A stretch of 9,577 bases of DNA from Microcaldota archaeon. Lineage in GTDB: Archaea > Micrarchaeota > Micrarchaeia > Micrarchaeales > Micrarchaeaceae. The DNA lies in assembly GCA_021810685.1 (NCBI GenBank), contig JAJZII010000013.1, forward strand, positions 1 through 9,577, read 5' to 3'. Made by a program: the position numbers and the translations under genes. The notes under the pieces are model-generated. The model did not search any database. It saw only the letters and a list, made by a program, of their open reading frames with translations, and was not told the DNA's origin. Of this stretch, positions 5,813 to 9,577 are shown piece after piece (position 1 is the stretch's first letter; each line of letters begins with the position of its first letter).

Positions 5813-5942
5813 TATAAGTAAAGTTGCCACATACGCGTATTTCGTATCCAAGTACGCGTTCGGCCTTCCGCCCCACTTCATATCTAATATAATGAACCTG
5901 GCCAGCGTTCCTGAATAATAATCAGACCAGCACCGGATCCTT
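5813..5942. other. Intergenic gap with TACGCGT direct repeat and short palindrome
   Basis: This is a 130-bp gap between the tRNA and the convergent unrecognised gene. It contains the perfect palindrome ATACGCGTAT (5831-5840) and a second copy of its core TACGCGT at 5853-5859, 21 bp downstream, about two helical turns. I see no T-rich terminator, no convincing small ORF and no second tRNA. The repeat could be a protein-binding site or chance. Confidence 0.3.
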
Positions 5943-6404
5943 TCAAGTTTTGCTGCTTTCGGTTATCTCGTCGCAGTTCTCGGCCAGTTCCTTGCTGAGA
6001 TTCTGCCACGCAAGCTTGTAGTCCTCGTGCTTGTCCCTGTCCACGTTGAAAAAGAGCCACTGAAAGAATGAGGTGTCCGATACTTTTTTCGTTGCCAGCT
6101 CGAAGATGTCTCCCTGCGAAACGTCCTTCCACCTACTCGAGAGTGCGTCTCCGAACTCTGATTTTATCTCTGGTTTGTTGAGCGCTTCGCGGTCTACTAT
6201 CGACTTGTGCGTCTGCCATGAATGGCCTGAGCTGAAGGCAGCTATAAGCACCGCCATATTTTTCAGCATTGCGTCATCGGCGGATTCAACTTCAGGCTGC
6301 TTCGGCGGAGCACCGCCGTTAGCGTGCATTGCTCCCTTTAGCGCCACCTTCTTTATTTTGCCCGCCAGCACATCATAATTGGTCAGATTGTACTTTATAG
6401 GCAT
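5943..6404 (-). CDS. Unrecognised soluble protein
   Basis: A 153-residue protein from the ATG at 6404 that I cannot assign to a family. It is mixed-charge and mostly helical by composition, with no signal peptide or membrane segment. An N-terminal part (1-30, basic) is followed by a Pro-rich spacer (GGAPPKQPEVE), a segment with several His and Trp residues (SSGHSWQTHKS), and an aromatic patch (TSFFQWLFFNVDRDKHEDY) near the C-terminus. It points away from the Ig-like gene and may share its promoter region: a minus-strand AATATAAA at 6488-6495 would give a leader of about 60 bases. Overlapping frames on the other strand are shorter and lack protein-like composition. It could be a lineage-specific gene; that it is translated is likely but not proven. 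Confidence 0.65.
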   Translation of the reverse strand: MPIKYNLTNYDVLAGKIKKVALKGAMHANGGAPPKQPEVESADDAMLKNMAVLIAAFSSGHSWQTHKSIVDREALNKPEIKSEFGDALSSRWKDVSQGDIFELATKKVSDTSFFQWLFFNVDRDKHEDYKLAWQNLSKELAENCDEITESSKT

Positions 6405-6487
6405 AGTTACACTTTTACCGACGACCTAATCCCCGCCAACTCATCCATGCCTCTCGCGCAGCCACCCGACGCGCCTCCTAAACTTGA

Positions 6488-6512
6488 TTTATATTGTATA
6501 CGAAAATATAAA
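6488..6512. promoter_or_regulatory. Bidirectional promoter with two mirror-image TATA boxes
   Basis: TTTATATT (6488-6495) and AATATAAA (6505-6512) are perfect inverted copies separated by 9 bases that include GTATAC. Read outward, each strand carries the same box, AATATAAA. The rightward box predicts a start near 6534, about 30 bases before the GTG at 6564. The leftward box predicts a start near 6465, about 60 bases before the ATG at 6404. This arrangement suits control of the two divergent genes on either side. Confidence 0.5.
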
Positions 6513-6553
6513 AGGATTCATGCACATCTACTATCTGACGAATTGAAACGAGC

Positions 6554-6558
6554 AGGTG
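6554..6558 (+). promoter_or_regulatory. Ribosome binding site deciding a GTG start
   Basis: AGGTG matches the archaeal Shine-Dalgarno core GGAGGTGATC and ends five bases before the GTG at 6564. Together with the TATA box at 6505-6512 it favours 6564 over the in-frame ATG at 6447, which lies upstream of the promoter. Confidence 0.5.
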
Positions 6559-6563
6559 TTATA

Positions 6564-6977
6564 GTGGCGATATTGAACCTATTCGGCAAGAAAGATTCCA
6601 GCATGGACCTAACGAAGGCCTCACCCTACAGGCTGACCTCTGAGTGGGTACCTTACAAGATTTATTCTGGCAGGAAGAGCAGCGCGTCCCTGTATGTGCG
6701 TGTCAGGAACATGACGAACGAAGTGCTGCTCACGTCGCTTGTGTTGGAGTTGCCGCAGCAGCTGAGCTTCGACGACGTCGGCATGGCGAAGCAGCACGAG
6801 GAACACCTAGGCGAACTGAAGCCTGGAGAGGAGCGCGAGGCGCGTGTCGACGTACATGGCGGCCTAAATGCAGACACTGGCGACTACACCGTCACGCTCA
6901 CCGCGATAGCGCACTACCGCGACTACGGGCACGTGATCAACGCAGTAAAGAAGCGCACCACAGTAAGCGTGGTCTGA
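6564..6977 (+). CDS. Small Ig-like beta-sandwich protein, conserved-hypothetical type
   Basis: A 137-residue protein from a GTG start. It lacks a signal peptide and begins with a short hydrophobic helix (MAILNLFGKK). Residues 28-135 alternate hydrophobic and polar residues as beta strands do: a Leu-Tyr-Val-Arg-Val-Arg-Asn strand (43-49), LLTSLVLELP (55-64), then LGELKPGEE (82-90), a turn pattern common in CARDB/NEW3-like Ig-fold domains, and GDYTVTLTAIAHYRDY (106-121). I infer an Ig-like fold in the cytoplasm, perhaps for protein-protein contact; there are no catalytic motifs. An ATG at 6603 would give a shorter form starting MDLTKASPY. The next gene follows after 80 bp on the same strand. 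I am fairly sure the gene is real and only moderately sure of the fold. Confidence 0.7.
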   Translation: MAILNLFGKKDSSMDLTKASPYRLTSEWVPYKIYSGRKSSASLYVRVRNMTNEVLLTSLVLELPQQLSFDDVGMAKQHEEHLGELKPGEEREARVDVHGGLNADTGDYTVTLTAIAHYRDYGHVINAVKKRTTVSVV

Positions 6978-7057
6978 TACTGTGCATTTCTAAATGTCAA
7001 GATGCAATCAATGGTCAGAGGCGTATTCGGTTGGTAAGGTCCGCAAGTCATGAGCGT

Positions 7058-7603
7058 GTGGCAAACTCCAATACTAGCTCTGCCAGCATCAAGAAATTTA
7101 TCCAAGATAAGCTCAGCCACGATCTCGAGGTCACGAAAACCGCGTTGCACGGCAAAGACCCTACAGCGCTCGTCAATAAGCTGCTGAATGACGAGCTTAT
7201 GCTTAGCCTCCTCGAGAGTTTCGTTGAGAACGCCAACAGTTCTGTGATGGAAGCATACGTCGAAAACCGTGAAGTCGGGGCCACGGAAAAATATGTCTTG
7301 ACTGAGAGCCGCGAAGCCGCCGAGTTCTTCGAGAAACTTTTCCTCTTCTATAAAGAGATGCCCCAATCCAGCATCACGCCTCTTGACATGGTAACTGCGA
7401 TCATGTTGTGGATCGCTGATTTTATTGCGTTCACGATAAAGAAAAAAGAGATTGACGACCTACTGCTAGAGTCCGCGGCAAGGGACCAGCCTGGAGTCAC
7501 GAACTACTTGAGAGGGAGGAAGCTAGAACCTCCAGGCCTGAGCAAGGACGGCAAGAAATTCTCGGCAGTCCCGGTTAAGAAGAGGGAGAAGGACGACGAA
7601 TAG
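7058..7603 (+). CDS. Unrecognised helical protein
   Basis: A 181-residue protein I do not recognise. The frame is open far upstream because it shadows the Ig-like gene in another frame, so the start is uncertain. I chose the GTG at 7058 (MANSNTSSASIKKF); a TTG at 7031 with GAGG at 7018-7021 upstream is the alternative. The composition is strongly helical: an amphipathic region (about 36-60), a Glu-rich region (64-100) and a hydrophobic segment MVTAIMLWIADFIAFTI (111-127) bounded by lysines. That segment could be a buried helix or a membrane-associated one. The C-terminal 30 residues are basic and disordered-looking (KKFSAVPVKKREKDD). It is convergent with topoisomerase VI-A, with only three bases between the stop codons. 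It may be cotranscribed with the Ig-like gene, or started from a weak TATA-like TTTCTAAATG (6987-6996). Confidence 0.65.
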   Translation: MANSNTSSASIKKFIQDKLSHDLEVTKTALHGKDPTALVNKLLNDELMLSLLESFVENANSSVMEAYVENREVGATEKYVLTESREAAEFFEKLFLFYKEMPQSSITPLDMVTAIMLWIADFIAFTIKKKEIDDLLLESAARDQPGVTNYLRGRKLEPPGLSKDGKKFSAVPVKKREKDDE

Positions 7604-7606
7604 TGC

Positions 7607-8725
7607 TCACGGCAGGAACTCCCTATTCTTTATCTTGTCCTTGATATAGTCGTCGACGAATGTAAGCCTCGGGCCCTGCAAGGTGTCTTGCTCGAGCTTC
7701 TTCTTCGTCTTTAGCACCTTCTTCAGCTCGTCGACCCACTCCTTGTGGCGGTTGATCCACTCATAGTTGAGCATCTCCTGCGCGCGCTTCAGGTCAACGT
7801 CGCTGGCGCGCATCGTCATCTTGTTCAGGAAATCGTAGTGGTCCAGGTCAGACATCGTGACGCCTATGAACTTCGCTTCGGGCGTGGCAATGTCCTTGCC
7901 TATGTAAGCCAGGTTTATGCTCCCTGTCTTTATCGTCCAGTAAATGTACCAGCCCCACGCATCGCCGTCATTGAAGACGTACACCGGCAGGCCCTTGTCT
8001 GCCAGCTTCCTTATCAGCCTGCGCGTACCCCTCGCAGCCTGCCCCTGCGGGCTTATCAGTATGCAGTTCTCCTTCTTCCAGAACATGTCCTCGTTGAGCC
8101 TCTGCCAGAGGGCGTCCTTCTCCACGGATAGTACATACTTCGCTTTCACATCGACGAACTCTATGTCGTTGTCGACGTCGCTGGGTATCGCCCAGCCGCT
8201 GCGGCCCTGCTTGCTGGCATCTATCTCCGTGCGCTCGTCGCCGAACCGGTCCAGTATGCGCATGTTGCCGGCTAGAACACCCTTCCTGTTTGCGTTGAGG
8301 TTGAGGCCTTCGCGCTTCAGGCTGAGGGCAACCTCGAGATCCTCTATGAGCGGATTGCTTTCGCTCTGCTCGCTGAAGATGTTCTCGTCTACATCTTCCC
8401 CAAGGGAATACTTGAGCTGGTAAAATAAGCCCCTTATGCTGGTGTGCAGGTTCTGCCTGACGAAGTCATAGCACTTGGCAGCTATGGCCGTAGTCTGCAT
8501 GAAGCGCTTGGCCTGCGCTACGTTTATGAAACTGTGCTCCTCCTTGGCGCTGCCCAGCTTCAGGTAACCTTCCTTCTTATCATAGAAGATGTTGGACCTG
8601 GTTCTGGTGACCGTGCTGAAGGACGGGTTCTTCTGCTCCTTGATGTCGTTGAGCACCGACTTGCCGAAGCCCTCGAGACGCTTCCGGGCCTCCGCCTCAC
8701 CATCCTCAGCGGGCCTGCCCGTCAT
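7607..8725 (-). CDS. top6A: DNA topoisomerase VI subunit A (Spo11-like)
   Basis: A 372-residue catalytic subunit of the type IIB topoisomerase that archaea use to relax and decatenate DNA. The winged-helix (CAP-like) domain holds the catalytic tyrosine in [11 protein letters not shown], most likely Y102. The Toprim domain shows VEKDA with E202 and FNDGDAWGW with D253 and D255, the metal-binding acids. [11 protein letters not shown] and [20 protein letters not shown] near the C-terminus also fit the family, and the length is typical. It should act as an A2B2 complex; subunit B, which carries the ATPase, is not in this window. The ATG at 8725 overlaps the LonB stop (ATGA), so translation is probably coupled to LonB, an unusual partner, since top6A usually follows top6B. 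Confidence 0.95.
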   Translation of the reverse strand: MTGRPAEDGEAEARKRLEGFGKSVLNDIKEQKNPSFSTVTRTRSNIFYDKKEGYLKLGSAKEEHSFINVAQAKRFMQTTAIAAKCYDFVRQNLHTSIRGLFYQLKYSLGEDVDENIFSEQSESNPLIEDLEVALSLKREGLNLNANRKGVLAGNMRILDRFGDERTEIDASKQGRSGWAIPSDVDNDIEFVDVKAKYVLSVEKDALWQRLNEDMFWKKENCILISPQGQAARGTRRLIRKLADKGLPVYVFNDGDAWGWYIYWTIKTGSINLAYIGKDIATPEAKFIGVTMSDLDHYDFLNKMTMRASDVDLKRAQEMLNYEWINRHKEWVDELKKVLKTKKKLEQDTLQGPRLTFVDDYIKDKIKNREFLP

Positions 8726-9577
8726 GCCTCGGCACCCCTTTCGTGCCTGTCCAGCTCGCGGATTATCTCGTCACGGCGCTTGCTCGGCTTGACAGCGTTC
8801 TTCATTATGTCCCCGAACGTGCGCACGGGCACGATCTTTATCTTCTTTATCAAGTCCTTGCTTATGTAGACGTCGTCCTTGTTGCTGGCCGGTATGAGCA
8901 CCTTCCTTATGCCGGCGCCTATCGCAGCCTCGACCTTCGGTGTCACTCCGCCTACGGGCAGCACCTTGCCGCGCACAGAGAGCGAACCAGTCATGGCCAC
9001 CGACTGGTCTACCATGAGATTGTCCATCGCCGACAGTATGCTCAGGGCCACGGACACGCTCGCGCTGTCACCCTCTATGCCTTCGTACGTCTGCAGGAAC
9101 TGCACGTGCATGTCGTAGTTGGCTATGTCGCGGCCCATATGCTTCTTTATTATCGCGCTGACGTTCTTTACTGCTTCGTTCGCTATCTTTCCGAGCTTGC
9201 CTGTCGGTATGAACTTGCCCTCCGAACGCGAGCTCGCCGGCGTGACCTCAGCCACGATGGGTACTATGATACCTGCGTTCATTATGCTGCCGCCCACTAC
9301 GGCAAGCCCGTTGACGCGGCCCACGCTGAAGCCCTTGGTGCTGAATACCTTGTAGTCCTTGCGGTACTCTATTTCCTGCGCGATGACCTGCGACTCTATG
9401 GGCATCGCGAGGTTCTTGGCGGCCAGTACCTCTTCGCGCGTCACCGCCTTTTTGCCCTTCTCCACTGCTATGTCACCAGCGGCCCTGACGAGGCCTCCAA
9501 GGTCCCTGAACACGAGCGTGAGCCTGTTCTTTCTGCCAGCGCGCCTCCTTGCTTCTTCTAATACCTCCTGCACCGCC
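8722..9577 (-). CDS. lonB: LonB-type ATP-dependent protease, C-terminal part
   Basis: The gene runs off the right edge; about 285 C-terminal residues are visible (numbered here from the GTG codon at 9573). The start is outside the window, as are the Walker motifs and the membrane insertion that archaeal LonB enzymes carry in their AAA domain. The visible N-terminal part is the helical end of the AAA module (LVRAAGDIA, then VTREEVLAA, 44-52). The S16 peptidase domain follows, with the catalytic serine S170 in [20 protein letters not shown] and the lysine K213 in [21 protein letters not shown]. Both dyad residues are present. LonB degrades abnormal and regulatory proteins at the membrane. The stop overlaps the topoisomerase VI-A start by ATGA. 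Confidence 0.95.
   Translation of the reverse strand, partial: AVQEVLEEARRRAGRKNRLTLVFRDLGGLVRAAGDIAVEKGKKAVTREEVLAAKNLAMPIESQVIAQEIEYRKDYKVFSTKGFSVGRVNGLAVVGGSIMNAGIIVPIVAEVTPASSRSEGKFIPTGKLGKIANEAVKNVSAIIKKHMGRDIANYDMHVQFLQTYEGIEGDSASVSVALSILSAMDNLMVDQSVAMTGSLSVRGKVLPVGGVTPKVEAAIGAGIRKVLIPASNKDDVYISKDLIKKIKIVPVRTFGDIMKNAVKPSKRRDEIIRELDRHERGAEA

Noticed and set aside
5911..5925. CTGA...TCAG inverted repeat as a terminator hairpin
   Set aside because: The stem is only four base pairs and no T-run follows on either strand.
6447..6563. Longer start (ATG 6447) for the Ig-like protein
   Set aside because: It lies upstream of the TATA box at 6505-6512. The extra residues have no conserved look, while AGGTG supports the GTG at 6564.
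6644..7057. Long upstream part of the open frame before the helical protein
   Set aside because: It is an out-of-frame shadow of the Ig-like gene, very rich in Arg, Ala and Cys.
8743..9561. 272-residue open frame on the + strand opposite LonB
   Set aside because: It is antisense to a clearly conserved protease, is full of Tyr, His and Val runs typical of shadow frames, and has no motif of its own.

Overview
The window reads as a compact, gene-dense archaeal chromosome segment. The evidence is a topoisomerase VI A subunit, a LonB-type protease, an archaeal AMMECR1 protein, an intronless tRNA-Ile without encoded CCA, class III-signal-peptide-like (pilin-type) N-termini, and promoters that look like archaeal TATA boxes placed about 25-40 bp before start codons. 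Gaps are very small, genes often overlap, and starts are often GTG. A small-genome (DPANN-like, e.g. Micrarchaeota-type) archaeon is a reasonable guess, but the sequence alone does not prove the lineage.

Layout. (1) Bases 1-2350, + strand: four tightly packed genes (the first is cut by the window edge) for small secreted or membrane-anchored proteins with one N-terminal hydrophobic segment and many N-glycosylation sequons. They look like a minor-pilin / pseudopilin cassette. (2) 2381-3069, + strand: a VapBC-type toxin-antitoxin pair (ribbon-helix-helix antitoxin, PIN-domain toxin) with its own TATA box and a candidate three-half-site operator. (3) 3057-5073, - strand: a TPR-AAA ATPase preceded by a ribonuclease HI gene. 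The ATPase end overlaps the toxin end by 13 bp. (4) 5129-5812, + strand: AMMECR1-domain protein followed, with no spacer, by tRNA-Ile(GAU). (5) 5943-7603: an unrecognised gene on the - strand, then, across a promoter with two mirror-image TATA boxes, a small Ig-like beta-sandwich protein and an unrecognised helical protein on the + strand. (6) 7607-9577, - strand: LonB protease (5' part outside the window) translationally coupled by an ATGA overlap to topoisomerase VI subunit A.

How the parts relate. The surface cassette and the toxin-antitoxin pair look like accessory content. The rest is housekeeping: protein remodelling and quality control (TPR-AAA, LonB), RNA/DNA hybrid removal (RNase HI), decatenation (Topo VI-A) and translation (tRNA-Ile). 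The most interesting items are the heavily glycosylated pilin-like cassette, the unusual TPR-AAA architecture with a 12-bp palindrome in its promoter, the tRNA that starts at the base after a stop codon, and the LonB-Topo VI-A coupling. No stretch over 300 bases lacks a gene. I saw no CRISPR array, insertion sequence or rRNA.
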